From assembly GCA_012931725.1 (NCBI GenBank), contig CM022948.1:64469253-64533252 (forward strand): a DNA stretch of 64,000 nt, in the 5' to 3' direction. The translations under genes were made by a program, and so were the position numbers. Origin of the DNA: Litsea cubeba (taxonomy: Eukaryota > Streptophyta > Magnoliopsida > Laurales > Lauraceae). How positions within the stretch are numbered: the stretch's first letter is position 1; each line of letters opens with the position of its first letter. Positions 47,128 to 58,569 of this stretch are shown here, piece by piece. The notes under the pieces are model-generated. The model did not search any database. It had not been told where the DNA came from and saw nothing but the letters and a program-made list of their open reading frames with translations.

Positions 47128-48545
47128 TGGCTGATTTGGTTGGGGTTGGGAATTGGCAGCATGGGAGGTGAGAGAGAGACGGGCAGGGGGGATACCTGCT
47201 GGTGATCAGCGACGAAGATGAGTTTGTTGTGGATAACGAAGATGGAGCTGCTCCAAGGGAGTGAAGAACAAATAGGGTTTTGGTTGAAGTAGAGAAACGA
47301 GCGTGGAAATGAGCTTTAAGTAGTTGTGATGAGTTTTCTAAAGAAAAGCAATTCCCATACCCCCTCATTGAAAATCCATTTCCACACTTAAAAAAAAAAA
47401 AAAAACTGACTAGGCAAGAAACTATTTTCATAAAATTGCTCTTCAACAAACACATGAAAATTGAAAATTTTAAGAAAAAATATTACCAAAAACATGTCTT
47501 AAAAAGAATGGTGCACGTGTTAATCCCGACCCGTCGCCATAACCCATTTTACCAGGCCCCTTTGATTGGCGTTTGACTGCTGACTTGAAAGTCACCGACG
47601 CATATTCCGTACTCTCCATCTTTTCAAATTTCCATTGCTGCCAACATTTTACAAACCCACCCATGACCCAACCCATATCCATCCTCTGTAGGAGCCTCTT
47701 GCTTTCTCCATCCTCTTCACTCCCTAGTCCCTTCCCTTTCTAGGTTTACACGCAGACCACCGAATCTCCTGCGATGGCTGGGTACTCTCTCTCTTTCTCT
47801 GTCTGTGTTTCTTTTTCATTGTCGAATATACTCTCACATCACTGTTTGTAGGGTTTGGTTTACTTTTTGGTGGTTTCAATTGCTTTTTATGTTGTTATCA
47901 CTGAGAAATCTCTTTATGATCGAATCTCATTCCAAATTCATTACTAGGATTCAAATATAATCTACTCCTTTTGTTTTGTTGGAAAATGCGGCTTTTGATT
48001 TTGGGGAAGTCTGGTCTGGGCGACGGCGTTTCGGTTTATTATCAAGTTGGACAGGTGGCATGGTCTATCATGCTGTTCATTACTTTACACTAATCTCATT
48101 TACAATGTCCGCTTCAACTCCTTATTTTGTTTAATAGTTAGCCACTGGCAATCCCATATATAAGTATAATAATATATTTTGATCATCACACTTTAGCATC
48201 AATTGGGTTTTAATTTTGTCTCAATCACCCTATAAACTTGTATTCTATATTTCCAGTCACGAACCTATTAAAGAAAACCCTTCCATTTTATAGATCTAAA
48301 AGAGTGTAAGCTTATATGAGGATTTGGCTCAAGATAGATTGGAATCGCGAAATAGAATTCGTGTAGCCGAACCCAGCATAGTTGGGACAAGACTTTGATG
48401 ATGATGATCCTTGTTTTGAGTATTTTCAAACCATTAACTCAAATGATCTTCTACAAAGCTTTAACTTATCGTGCGATTTCTTGTCTAATTAAGTTAGTAC
48501 AGACTCTTTTCCAATGACATACACTAACAAACTTCATTTTATATT
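47128..48545 (+). other. Intergenic or disrupted small gene; SINE-like tail
   Basis: No domain is recognised. 47690-47773 is pyrimidine-rich like a plant 5' leader and runs into ATGGCTGG followed by GTACTC, a possible short first exon with a donor (47774-47781). A phase-compatible mini-exon lies at 48010-48054 (flanked by AG and GT). At 48340-48405, GAATTCGTGTAGCCGAACCCAGCATAGTTGGGACAAG plus (GAT)n matches the tail of Au-type SINE or RTE LINE copies. Confidence 0.35.
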
Positions 48546-49281
48546 TGTAAGTGCCTGAAAATTAAGGACTTTAGATCAGGGATTAGGATCCTTGACTCGG
48601 GTGGTTTGGATGAAGGTTGCCGTGGCTCCGACTGGACCTGAGGAGGAAGAGAGGAAAAAACGTCAAAGGACCCTGGCTGCAGGCAGCGCAAGGCTCTCCG
48701 ATGCTTAAGTTAGTTCAGGGAACGAGCAAGGGAAATGGAAAGGAAGTTGCAGAGTAAGAGCGTGTATTATGGGTTGCGTACCTTTAGGATGGAGGTGGAG
48801 GCGCTATTTATAGGCGATGGGGTTGACTATTGTGGGCGAGTTCCAAGACTGGGCCGGCCACTCGAGTGGCTGCGTCCACTCAGCCCATAATGCATTAAAT
48901 GCTGACCCATGCTTCATTAAATGCTAGGCTCGCTGGGTCAGGCGGCGGTTCTGACTTTTGGGCCAGGTCCCATCAGGCCTGGCCCGGAGCCATGCCCTGG
49001 GGGCGCACGTGTCCTGTACGCGCCGTTTTGTCAGTAATGATAATCTGCAGGGCATGCCTTAGCATGCGCCGTTGTTCTGTCGCTGGTCCCATCAATCTCT
49101 GTCAAATCCGCGTTGCCGGGGTCGATGCCGAGGTCGGATAGGTCCGACTTCGGGAGCTCTCACCTCGGCGAATGCCGCGGTCCTTCAGCCGCGGTCACCC
49201 TTGGCCTAGGGGAGGCATAATCATTCTGTCTGGAGGCCTGGGCTAGTGCTGATCTCGGCTTAGTGAAAACACCCCCACACA
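48546..49281 (-). repeat. 3' LTR of the Tat element
   Basis: It runs TGTAAGTGCC...CCCCACACA on + and is 736 bp long. The U3 TATA box reads TATAAATA on the minus strand at 48805-48812. Confidence 0.95.
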
Positions 49282-49282
49282 A

Positions 49283-49298
49283 TTGCCCCCCAGTCTTC
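49283..49298 (-). other. Polypurine tract of the Tat element
   Basis: On the minus strand GAAGACTGGGGGGCAA abuts the 3' LTR with one intervening base. Confidence 0.8.
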
Positions 49299-49643
49299 CG
49301 AGCTCTTAAGGGTATCACAACTCTTTGAGGTCGGAAGCTGAATAGGTCTCGCCGAGATGCAACATGCCGTGGTGTTGAGGTAACTCCGCTCCCGGGCTCG
49401 GGGGAGCTCAAACGTTTTCTGACTTTTGGAATTCTGCCGCCGTTTCGGTAGCTGGCGTCTTTACTCCTATCTGCCGTCGCTCCCGTACCCGAGGCATTAA
49501 ATGGCGCACGAGAATCAAGCTGATGTTTCCACGTGTCTCCTCCTATCTGGCTGGCCCGTCATTTCGCGACGGCGCGTGCAGTGAAAAGACGCGCCCTCTT
49601 CGAATTTCGAACAGGCGCCATGATTAGCCGCCCAGTTTTTGGC

Positions 49644-49650
49644 TATAAAT
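49644..49650 (+). promoter_or_regulatory. TATA box of the antisense gene
   Basis: TATAAAT inside TTTTTGGCTATAAATGGGGG, 340 bp upstream of the ATG at 49984 and outside the LTR. A GTAAGT donor at 49838 suggests an intron in the 5' leader. Confidence 0.6.
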
Positions 49651-49983
49651 GGGGGCTCGCCCCTTCCTTGCCTTCTTTACCTTCGTCTAAACTTTCTTTG
49701 CCTTTTCCTTCTTCTTCCATTGTTGGGATTCTTTCTCCTTCTTCCCCGCCTTCGTTGAACGAAAGAAGCTGGTGCAGAGATCCCTCGGGTCTTCGTCTCC
49801 GTCTGAGAGAGGTGCTGTTGCGTTTACTGATTCCTCCGTAAGTTCCCTTCCTCTCATCTCCGTTCTATTCCTTTTTCTAGGGTTCTGTTCTGCCTTTTCT
49901 GCCTTTCTTTCCCTTCTGTCTAGGGTTCCCTTTTGCCCTTTAGCGAGTTCCCCCCTTTTTACTTTAGTGTTCTCCTCTGTGAG

Positions 49984-52132
49984 ATGGGTATCTTCAGTCA
50001 TTGGGTAGAGTCTGAGAGGGGACTGGCCGATCTCAGGGCCAAATATAACATTCCGGACGGGGTCCAGGTCATGGCGGCCCCTCTGGCCGCCAGCATCCTT
50101 GGCGATTTTTACAATGGCTGGATGCCGTTTCCTTTAGTAGCCATAGTCGAGGGCGGGGTTAGGTTTCCCCTTCGCCCTCTGCTTAGGGAGTGCCTCAGGG
50201 CATGGAACCTCTGTCCCTGCCAGCTGATGCCCAATAGTTTCAAGATTGTAATGGGCACGGATGCCCTCAATACAATCTTGGGCATCGGTCTCGGCGTTCA
50301 CGATATCGAGGACGCCTACGATATCTGTAAGTCCGGGAAGGACATGTATTACCTCCGCATCAAGCCGAGTCGGAGGCCGTTTGTGCAAGCCCTGGAGGAC
50401 TCCAATAAGTATGCTGGAGACGACCGTCTGATGGTCACGGGCAGCTGGGAGTTCAGCGATGACAAGGCCATCGCGGAAAGAAATTTCAGGATCCCTCGTC
50501 ACTTCGGCACCCCCCCCCCCCAAGTAATTACAGCCCTAGCACACTTTTTTACTTTTTTCGTTTCTCCGTATTGCTGGACTTATGCCCTTTGTTTGCCCCT
50601 GCAGGTGTTCGTCAAAGGAGAGCGGCTGCTTCCCGGGACGGCTGGAAGTTGAACAAGGCTTGGATTCGCGCCTTGGAGAATTACCACGGCCACGGGGACA
50701 GGTCGGCGTGGAGATTACTTGGGTACGAACCCAGATACCGCGGTTATCGGAGCAAGAAGCACATTGCCCATCGCTCCCAGGCCGCGGCGGAAGTAGACGA
50801 AGAAGGCAGTGCGGCTAACTCCGGAGATCGGACCGCATCCAACTCCGAGGCATCGACTTCGGGGTCTGAAGAGGACGACGCCGAGACGATTGGAAGGATC
50901 GTCTTATCGTCAGAGAGCGATCCGGAAGGCGAGATGGACGGGACCCGCCCGAAGCCGGTCTTCAAGAATCTTAGAGCCTTGCCTGCTGGGGGGGCGAGGC
51001 TGCGGCGCAGCTTCCTCCTCTCGCGCGCCTCCTTCTTCGGGCGCACCCTCGTCTTCTTCGGCACCTCCTCCTTTGCGGACGCTGGCGCCGCAGTCCGCGG
51101 CTGGGCCCAGCACATCCGCGGTCGTCCCTCCCCCGGCGTCGCGGGGGGAAGATTTGGCCAGAAAAAGGGCCAGAGTCGAGGGCTCCGCGGGGGAGTCTTC
51201 GGGTGGCGGTATGTCGACGCGGGCTACCCCCGCCCTCTGGAGGCCGAGCTTCATGCTCCAGCCGGGGAGGCCGATGACGGTCGAGGACCGCCTCTCTGGG
51301 GGGCCTCTGGTGGTCGCCAGTCTCAGCAGTGCTTGTGCCTTGCCGCGGGACATGGAGAAGCACGATGAGCTGGACGATATCTCTCTGCTGGCGTCGCAGA
51401 TGAGGGCGAGCCTGAGCGTAAGTTCCTGAACTTTTCTAGGTCTTTTTCTTTTCATCTGTCAGCTACAGCTTTCCCTGACTTGGTGGCTTTTTGCAGATCG
51501 TGCAGATGGCCCAGATCTCAGTGTCCCGGGTCCAAAAATGCCATGACGAGCTCAAAAGGGTCCAGGCGAACTGTGACCAGCACAGGAAAGCCTTGGAAGA
51601 GGGCAAGGTGAGGGAGAAGGAGTATGAAGAAACTCACCAAGCCCTCTTCTCCGAGCTCGACAAGGCGAAGTCGGCCTTTGAGCTGGTGAAGAGGAGAGAG
51701 GCTGAACTGGAGAGGAGGATCGCGGGCCTGGAGAGGCAGAAAGCCGAGCTCGAGCTCCGGATTCAGACCGAGGTCGCCGCAGCCTTCCAGGATGGCGTCG
51801 ACGTGGCTGGCGAGGAGTACTCGGCGCAGGTTGATGATATAAGGGCCTCGTCCTGGGAGATGGGGTGGAGAGCGGCTCTCGCGAAGGCGGGGGTTCCCAG
51901 GGATCACCCCGCATACACGAGCCCGGACGAGTTCCCGCGCTCCGAGGCTGACCCAACTCCCACGACGGACCCTGAGAGGGAGCTTGCAGCCGCGCCGGGA
52001 TCGGAGATCGCCCCGTCGATGTCTGGGGCTCCCGCCGCTGCTGCGACACCATCCGTCGCCTCCTCTTCCGAAGTTCCTCCTGATGCCGCGACTCCTCCCG
52101 CGGGTCATGCCGCTCCGGCGCCTGCCGCATGA
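49984..52132 (+). CDS. Antisense accessory gene of the Tat element (putative gypsy-type transposon domain plus coiled coil)
   Basis: Three exons are supported: 49984-50523, 50605-51417 and 51497-52132. Exon 1 starts MGIFSHWVESERGLADLR and contains the globular segment found in plant 'putative gypsy type transposon' (Transposase_28-like) proteins (LAASILGDFYNGWMPFPLV; FRFPLRPLL-like VRFPLRPLLRECL). Exon 2 is acidic then Pro/Ser/Ala-rich. Exon 3 is a coiled coil with FQDGVDVAGEEY and GVPRDHPAY and an Ala/Pro tail, ending TGA 52130-52132. Intron 2 is in phase 0 on both sides (GAGC/GTAAGT ... TTTTTGCAG). Two frame changes fall at a C12 run (50510-50521) and a G7 run (50988-50994) and offset each other, so either the copy is damaged or those runs are misread. 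Its role is unknown; in Tat elements an antisense ORF at this place is a recurrent feature. Confidence 0.75.
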
Positions 52133-52497
52133 GGCTACTTAGTTGTCTTTCTTTTTCATCTTGCCAATGTAATTTTTCCTTAGGCGCATTGCGCCGCTTA
52201 TGTATGAAGCTACCAGACTTAATGAAAAATCCTTTTTTGCCTCTATTCCGTGCTCCCTTTTGTTTGGAATGTGTCTAAGTGCTTTGCTTCGGCTATACGA
52301 TTGAATTTTCATACCTTGGAGGCCCGTGATTGGTTAACCGTGCTTAGAAGACGTGGCCTTTGTAGAATGTGATGTAGGCTTGACCCGGGCGTTTTTCGCA
52401 ATCGTGATGGCGAGTGAGTGATACTATTTTCTTTTTAAGTATATGAGCTCGACGAGTGTCAGGGATCATTTAGTGCGGCGATTTAGTGTGTAAGGCG
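52133..52497. other. 3' region of the antisense gene
   Basis: Just after the stop, a GGCGC-ATT-GCGCC hairpin (52182-52195) and ATGAAAAATCC look like transcript-end sequence for the + strand gene. No other coding signal is seen. Confidence 0.45.
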
Positions 52498-52719
52498 ATT
52501 CCCCTGGCTCGTCGTCAGGGGCCGTGCTGGCTATCTGGCACGAGGGCCGAGACGCGCACGAAATGGAGAAGTTCCCCTGGCTCGTCACCAGGGGGCCGTG
52601 CTGGCTATCTGGCACGAGGGCCGAGACGCGCACGAAATGGAGAAGTTCCCCTGGCTCGTCACCAGGGGGCCGTGCTGGCTATCTGGCACGAGGGCCGAGA
52701 TGCGCACGAAATGGAGAGG
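52498..52719. repeat. Three tandem ~74-bp repeats between pol and the antisense gene
   Basis: CCCCTGGCTCGTCACCAGGG begins units at 52501, 52574 and 52648 (spacings 73 and 74). Each runs through GCTGGCTATCTGGCACGAGG and CGCACGAAATGGAGAAG. Copies are nearly identical, so the expansion is recent. Inverted sub-motifs (CCCTGG / CCAGGG) could form a stem in each unit. Confidence 0.9.
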
Positions 52720-52851
52720 TTCCTGCCGAACTGGGGAATTGCGTTGTTGCCGCGGTCCCCTCCTTGGAGCAAATTCGATTTAGAACAGAACACAAAGAGA
52801 GACTCTCTTGAGAGGAAACGACCTTCATTGATTTGCATAAACTGAATACAT

Positions 52852-55343
52852 TTAAAAGTAAAATTTCTTGAGGTGTGAAGCGTTCCATGGCCGCGGCAGC
52901 AGTTTCCCATTCATATCCTCAAGCTTATATGCGGACCGCCCCGCGGTCGAGACTACCTTGAACGGACCGCGCCAGTTTGGGGCCAACTTGCCTTGATTCG
53001 GGTCCTTGTCTGCGTGCAGTGCCTTCTTCAGGACCAGCTCTCCGATGGAAAACTTCCTTTCCCGCACTTTCTGATTGTAATCTCTTGCTAGTCGTTGCTG
53101 ATAGGCTGCTAAACGGATGGAAGCGGCTTCTCTGCGCTCTTCGGCCAGGTCCAGTCCCAGGGTGAGGTTTTTATCGTTCTGGGCCTGGTCAAAGAGTTCA
53201 GATCTGAGCGTTGGGAGACCGATTTCGAGAGGGATCACGGCTTCCATTCCGTATGCCAAGGAAAAAGGAGTTTCTGAGGTGGAGCGTCTCGGAGTGGTCC
53301 TGTAGGCCCACAACACACTGGGTAGCTCTTCTACCCATCTTCCCTTCGCCCCATCGAGCCTCTTCTTGAGCCCATCCAAGACCACTTTGTTGGAGATTTC
53401 GGCTTGGCCATTGCTTTGGGGGTAGGCCGGAGTCGAGTAGTGGTTTCTGATGCCGAGCTCCTTGCAAAAAGTTCTGAAGAGGCTGGAGTCGAATTGGGTT
53501 CCGTTGTCCGAGACCAAGACTCGGGGGATGCCGAACCTCGTGACGATGTTCTTCCAAACGAAGTTCTTGGAGTCCCGCTCGGTGATGGAAGATAACGCTT
53601 CCGCCTCTATCCATTTGGTGAAATAGTCGGTGGCTACTATCAGCCACCTTTTATTCCCCGGAGCTCGGTGGAGGGGTCCCACAATGTCCAGCCCCCACTG
53701 AGCAAAAGGCCATGGACTGGAGAGCGGGCTCAGATCCTGTGCAGGTTGATGGAGGTTGTGCGAGAATTTCTGGCACTTTTCGCACTTCATAGCGTACATC
53801 TGTGCGTCCTTTTGCATGTATGGCCACCAGTATCCTTGGCTTATAGCCCGGTATGCTAGTGACCTTCCTCCGATGTGACTTCCGCAGATGCCTTCATGTA
53901 TTTCGTAAAGGAAGTCTTCAACTCGGCTTGGGTGGACGCACTGGAGGTAAGGGCCCGTGAAGGATTTCCTGTACAGCTTTCCGTCTGGAGAGAGCCAGAA
54001 CCGGGCTGCCCGGAGCCTGATCTTGTGAGCTTGCGCTCTGTCCTCGGGGAGTTGGTCGTCTTTGAGGTACGCGATGATGGGATCCATCCAACTGGGCCCG
54101 AGGTCGGCACACATGACTTGCCGTGGTGGGCTGAGCTCTATACTCGGTGATGTTAGTGAGCCCACTTCTATAGTCCTCTTTTTTCCAGCCTCGACGGCGG
54201 AGGCTAAGTTGGCGAGCGCGTCGGCGTGCGAGTTAGAGTCTCTGCCGATTTGTTTGACTTCTACTTCCGGGAATTGGGAGAGGAGTTTCTTGGCGAGGGT
54301 TAAATAGGCCGCCATTCTGTCGTCGCGAGCCTGATAATCTCCAGTGAGCTGGCTCGTCACCAACTGCGAGTCACTGTAGATCACCAGCTGTTGAGCTCCG
54401 AGAACCTTGGCACTATTCAGCCCTGCCAGCAATGCTTCATACTCCGCCTCGTTATTTGATGCTCGGAAGTCAAGGGTCAGGGCTTGCTCGATTACTAGCC
54501 CTTCTGGAGACTGGAGGACTACGCCGACGCCGGCCCTTCTAGAGGTGGAAGACCCGTCAACGAAGACCTTCCAAGCCGGATCTCGGGAGGTGTACCGAGA
54601 TTGCTCGTAATCAGTCTCCGGGACTAGGCCATCCTGCCCCTTGCCCCCCAGTTCGGGGTCGAGTGGGCTCGGCGCCGAACTCGGAGAAGTGAACTCGACG
54701 ATGAAATCTGCCAAGACCTGCGCTTTGATCGCTGTTCGGGGCTGGTACTGGATGTCGTATTGCCCCAGCTCCACGGCCCATCTCGAAACCCGCCCAGAGA
54801 AGTCGGCCTTCCGGAAGACGGACTTGAGTTGGTGCTCCGTAACCACCACTATTGTGTGGGCATGAAAATAGTGCGAGAGCTTCCGAGAGGCACTGACGAG
54901 GGCCAGTGCGAGCTTTTCCATTGGCAGGTACCTGGTTTCTGCGTCGAGGAGGGTCTTGCTTGTATAATAAATGGGCTTCTGTTGCCCTCCATCTTCTCTG
55001 ATCAGTACTGAGCTCACAGCATGGCTGGAGACTGCCAAGTATAGATACAATGTTTCGCCTTTCTTCGGGGTTGACAGTAGTGGAGGCGAGGCCAAGTAAG
55101 CCTTGAGTCCCTGGAGGGCCGAATCACATTCTGGGGTCCACTCAAATCTCAGGTTCTTCTTTAGCAATTGAAAGAAAGGGCGGCACTTGTCAGAAGACTT
55201 GCTGATGAAGCGGTTGAGGGCGGCGGCCATGCCGGTGAGCCTTTGGACCTGCTTCGTTGTTGCCGGGCTCTGAATTCCCAGGATAGCGGAGATCTGGTCC
55301 GGGTTTGCTTCGATACCCCGTCGCGTGACGAGGCTCCCTAAAA
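52852..55343 (-). pseudogene. Tat RT end, RNase H, second RNase H, integrase
   Basis: An open frame of about 830 codons. It starts with the RT thumb (VTRRGIEANPDQISAI), followed by the element's RNase H (LYLYLAVSSHAVSSVLIRE...KPIYYTSKTL, residues ~105-225 of the frame). A second RNase H of the archaeal/plant type follows (VFVDGSSTSRRAGVG...NNEAEYEALLAGL, ~265-385). The integrase comes next: zinc finger (HEGICGSHIGG...CEKCQKF, ~465-510), core with GLDIVGP, VSDNGTQFDS and NGQAEISNK, and a GPFKV-type C-terminal module (NWRGPFKVVS) before TAA at 52852-52854. The catalytic residues I can see are intact, and this half has no stop or shift. Confidence 0.95.
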
Positions 55344-55693
55344 TTTGCCGGACCCGACTCCGAAGGCGCATTTGGAGGCGTTTAGCTTTAGACCGAACTT
55401 CCGGAGAACGTCGAAAACCTGGCCGAGATCCGCCAGATGGTCGCGAGATTGGGTGGATTTGACGACCATGTCGTCGATGTATACCTCGACTGTCTTGCCG
55501 AGCTGCTCCTGGAACATTTTGGTGACCAATCTCTGATAGGTTGCCCCCGCATTTTTGAGCCCGAACGGCATTACCTTATAGCAGTAGGTTCCCCTAGGAG
55601 TGATGAATGCCGTTTTTTCCTGATCTGGTCCGTACATGGGTATCTGATGATAACCGCGGTAGGCGTCGAGAAAGCTCATCCTTTCGTGACCGG
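55344..55693 (-). pseudogene. Tat reverse transcriptase core, frame-shifted
   Basis: This frame carries the central RT motifs: MSFLDAYRGYHQIPM, TAFITPRGTYCYKVMPFGLKNAGATYQ and the catalytic YIDDMVVKS. It ends in a TAG formed where a T run has lost one base (A run 55340-55343 on +), after which the protein continues in the next frame. Both shifts are single-base changes. Confidence 0.92.
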
Positions 55694-58041
55694 CGGGTGG
55701 CGTCAATCATCTGGTCGATCTTCGGGAGAGGGAAGCAGTCTTTGGGACATGCTTTGTTGAGATCAGTGAAGTCGACGCAGACCCTCCATTTTCCGGTCTT
55801 CTTCTTTACTACCACGGTATTCGCCAGCCATTTCGGGTACTGGACCTCTCTGATGGCGCTCGCCTCTAGCAGTTTTTCCACCTCTTCGACCACGGCTGCA
55901 GACTGGTCGATCCCGGACCTTCTCGCCTTCTGAACCACTGGCTTGACTTGAGGGTCTACATTTAGCCTGTGGCTCATAACCTCGGGGTTCACGCCTGGCA
56001 TCTCCTGCGGGGTCCAGGCGAAGACGTCTCTGCTTTGCAACAGGAAACTGAGCATCTCGGACCTCTCCTGCTCGGCGAGCTGACTCCCAAGAAGGAAGTG
56101 CCTCTCAGGATCACTGGGGTCGATCCTGACCTCGGTGAGATCCTCGATACTCTTCTCTCCTGGATCGCAGCCGACCTTGTCTAGCTCTGCTTCTAGTTCT
56201 GCCATGTGCACTTGCTTCGGCTCTTCCTCGCCGGACACCACGGCCATCATACACCGCTTGGCCATTTGCTGGTCCCCGTCGATTGTGACTATCTCAACTC
56301 CGCCATCCCTTTCCAAAGGGAATTTGAGCTTTTGATGGTAGGAAGAGGGGACGGCCTCTATCTGGTGCAGCCAGCTCCTCCCTACGATGGCATTGTAGGG
56401 AGATGGCGTGTCTACCACGAGGAAATCAGCCATCACTGATGTGCCCCCTACTTGGACTTTGAGGGAGACTCTCCCTTTGGGGTATACGGGCTTTGCGCTG
56501 AACCCTATCAGGGGGGTCCGCGCCTCCTGGAGGTCTTCTTCTGTGAGCCCCATCTTAGTAAAGCAGTCGAAGTAGAGGATCTCGGACGAACTGCCGGGGT
56601 CGACGAGGATCCTCTGCACCTTGCAACTCCCCAACTTCAGGGTCATAATTAGTGGGTCATTGTGAGGGAGTTGAACCCCCTTCAGGTCCTCGTCTGAGAA
56701 CCAGATCTTCGGCCTCTCTTTGCGAGCTTTTTTAGAGGATGGCCCGAGCTCGGCCGACATGACCTGTTTCCCATGGGAGGCCCTCCTGGCCTCGGCGCGC
56801 GCCTGACCGCTGCTCTGTTTGGTAGGGGCCAGGTGGATGACGCTTATGATCCTTTCCGACCCGTCGCTGTCGTGATTCTCCTCAGTTCGGCGTCGAGGTC
56901 GGTCGTTGCTCCCGCTGCCTGCTATCTTGTAGTATTCCTTCAGGTGCCCGTCCTTGACGAGCCTTTTGAGGTGATCCTTGAGGGAGTAACAGCCTTCAGT
57001 GTTATGCCCGTTTTGCTTGTGGTAAGCGCAGAACTTCGTCTGATCCCTCGTGGAGGGATCGCCCTTCATAGGGAATGGCCATTTAAAGTATGGCTTTCCC
57101 TGGATCTTCTCCAGTATCTGGTGAATCGGCTCTTTGAAAACCGTATTGACCCTCTCGCGGGAAGAGTAGGACGGTCTATGTCTCTTGCCTCCTCCTGGAG
57201 CGCGGGTCGGGGTCGACGATTGGCCACCTGAGTGGTGGTCTCGGCTTGTTTCTTCTCTGCGATAGGTCCTCTTCTCCCCCCCAGAGGCTCGATCTTCCCG
57301 CCGAGATCGATCCTCCTGCCGCGGTCGGTCCTCCTGCCGAGGACGGCTCTCGTTCCGAGACTTTCCCCTAGGAACGCCGAAGCTCTCATTGGCCCGTGCT
57401 TCGTCCTCCTCCTGCTCAATGTACTTGTTCACCCTTGCCATGAGGGCTGTTACAGAGAGAACAGGGTTTCGGACGAGCTCCTTTCGAAGCTCGCATCCTG
57501 GCAGGAGGGCGTGCTGGAAGGACTTGATCGCGACGTCTTCGGAGGAGTTGTCGATTTGACTGTAAACCGTCCAGAATCTTTTGGCGAATTGAGTGATGCT
57601 TTCACTCCACCTCATCCTGAGGGCCATGATGTCGCTGTCGGTCTTGGGAATGACTCTGTGCGCCTGGAATTTCCCAAGGAAGGAGTCCCGCAACTGAGCC
57701 CAGCTCGTGACCGATCCTTCGGGGAGCGCACAGAACCATTTGAGTGGAAGGTCCCCCAGGCTGGAGGAGAAGACTCTGCAATTGAGGTGCCCAACGTCGC
57801 CCCAGACGGACAGTTTTTGGGTGAAATGGCGGAGATGTGCTGCTGGATCCGAGGTTCCGTCGTAGAGTACGAACCTCGGAACGCTGAACTTCTTAGGGAG
57901 GGGGTACTCGATTATTTCTCTGGAGAAGGGTGATGAGTCGAGGCCAGCGAAGTCGGGGAGGTCTGGCTGGTTTTGGGCGAGCCCTGCCTCCTTCAGGGTG
58001 TTCTGGATGGCCTGCTTGACCAGGCGGTCGATCAGAGCCTG
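55694..58041 (-). pseudogene. Tat gag core, zinc knuckle, protease and start of RT
   Basis: This is in frame with the N-terminal part. It holds the retrotransposon gag domain (YDGTSDPAAHLRHF...SWAQLRDSFLGKF, 57870-57670), Arg/Glu-rich linkers, and a knuckle-like FCAYHKQNGHNTEGCYSLKDHL near 57010. The protease follows (ILVDPGSSSEILY near 56590; the canonical D-T/S-G reads D-P-G, a variant common in this group), then the start of RT (GKWRVCVDFTDLNKACPKDCFPLP near 55760). Near 55693 the frame is lost; the sequence fits one extra C in an ACCCGCC run, and the RT continues in another frame. Confidence 0.92.
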
Positions 58042-58569
58042 CTAATCTGCCGCCTCTGATCTCGGCACCGACCCCCTGTCTTCGTGGTTATGGCAAGAAC
58101 TCCCGACGTGACTCCGCTCGCGACTCTTATCGTTCAAATGCTCCCTTAAGTCTTTGCCGGTGACGGGATCCTTCCTGCCTACGGGATCACCGCCCCCGGG
58201 GACTACGTCTTTCTCTCGGAGCTGCTGCCTGAGCTGGCGAATGAGATCGTCTTTCTCCTGGAGGGCGAGGTTCTGAGCCCTGACTGCTGCTTGAGCGGGG
58301 TCGGCTCTGTTGCCTCCACGGTCCGAGTGGCGCTCGGATCGGTGTGACCCCGCCGCTGCCGGGGCCTTGCCCTTCGAGAAGCGCTCCTGAAGGGGAGCGT
58401 TCAGCCGCGGTAGACCCTCCACCTCTAGCGGGGATGACGCGGACTCGGTGTGGTAGCTTTCTACCTCTGCGGCCTCCCTCGATGCGTAGGGCAATGGCCC
58501 AGGGAGAACCAGTGGCCCTGCGGGGAGGGACTTCGGGTGCTCTGCGCCTCTCTTGTTTCTCGGAGCCAT
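58042..58569 (-). pseudogene. Tat gag, N-terminal part up to a premature stop
   Basis: From the ATG at 58569 the frame encodes a Pro/Ser-rich, charged segment with a short coiled coil (QEKDDLIRQLRQQLREK) and ends at TAG (complement of 58042-58044). The frame continues directly into the gag core on the other side of that codon, so the TAG is a nonsense mutation rather than the natural end. Such stops are sometimes read through between gag and pol, but this one lies upstream of the gag core, so read-through is an unlikely design. Confidence 0.85.

Noticed and set aside
47117..47455. Minus-strand frame with a donor-like AGCAG/GTATCC
   Set aside because: No domain, no downstream acceptor exon on the other side of the hAT element, and a poly-F stretch from a poly-A run.
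48899..49141. 80-codon frame on + in both LTRs
   Set aside because: Present in both LTRs only because they are copies; no start context, no domain.
50910..52130. Long minus-strand frames (181-196 codons) under the antisense gene
   Set aside because: GC-rich shadow frames; protein-like sequence, splice sites and coiled-coil periodicity are all on the + strand.
55437..57933. Plus-strand frames of 100-233 codons over gag-pol
   Set aside because: Shadows of the minus-strand gag-pol; no domain on +.
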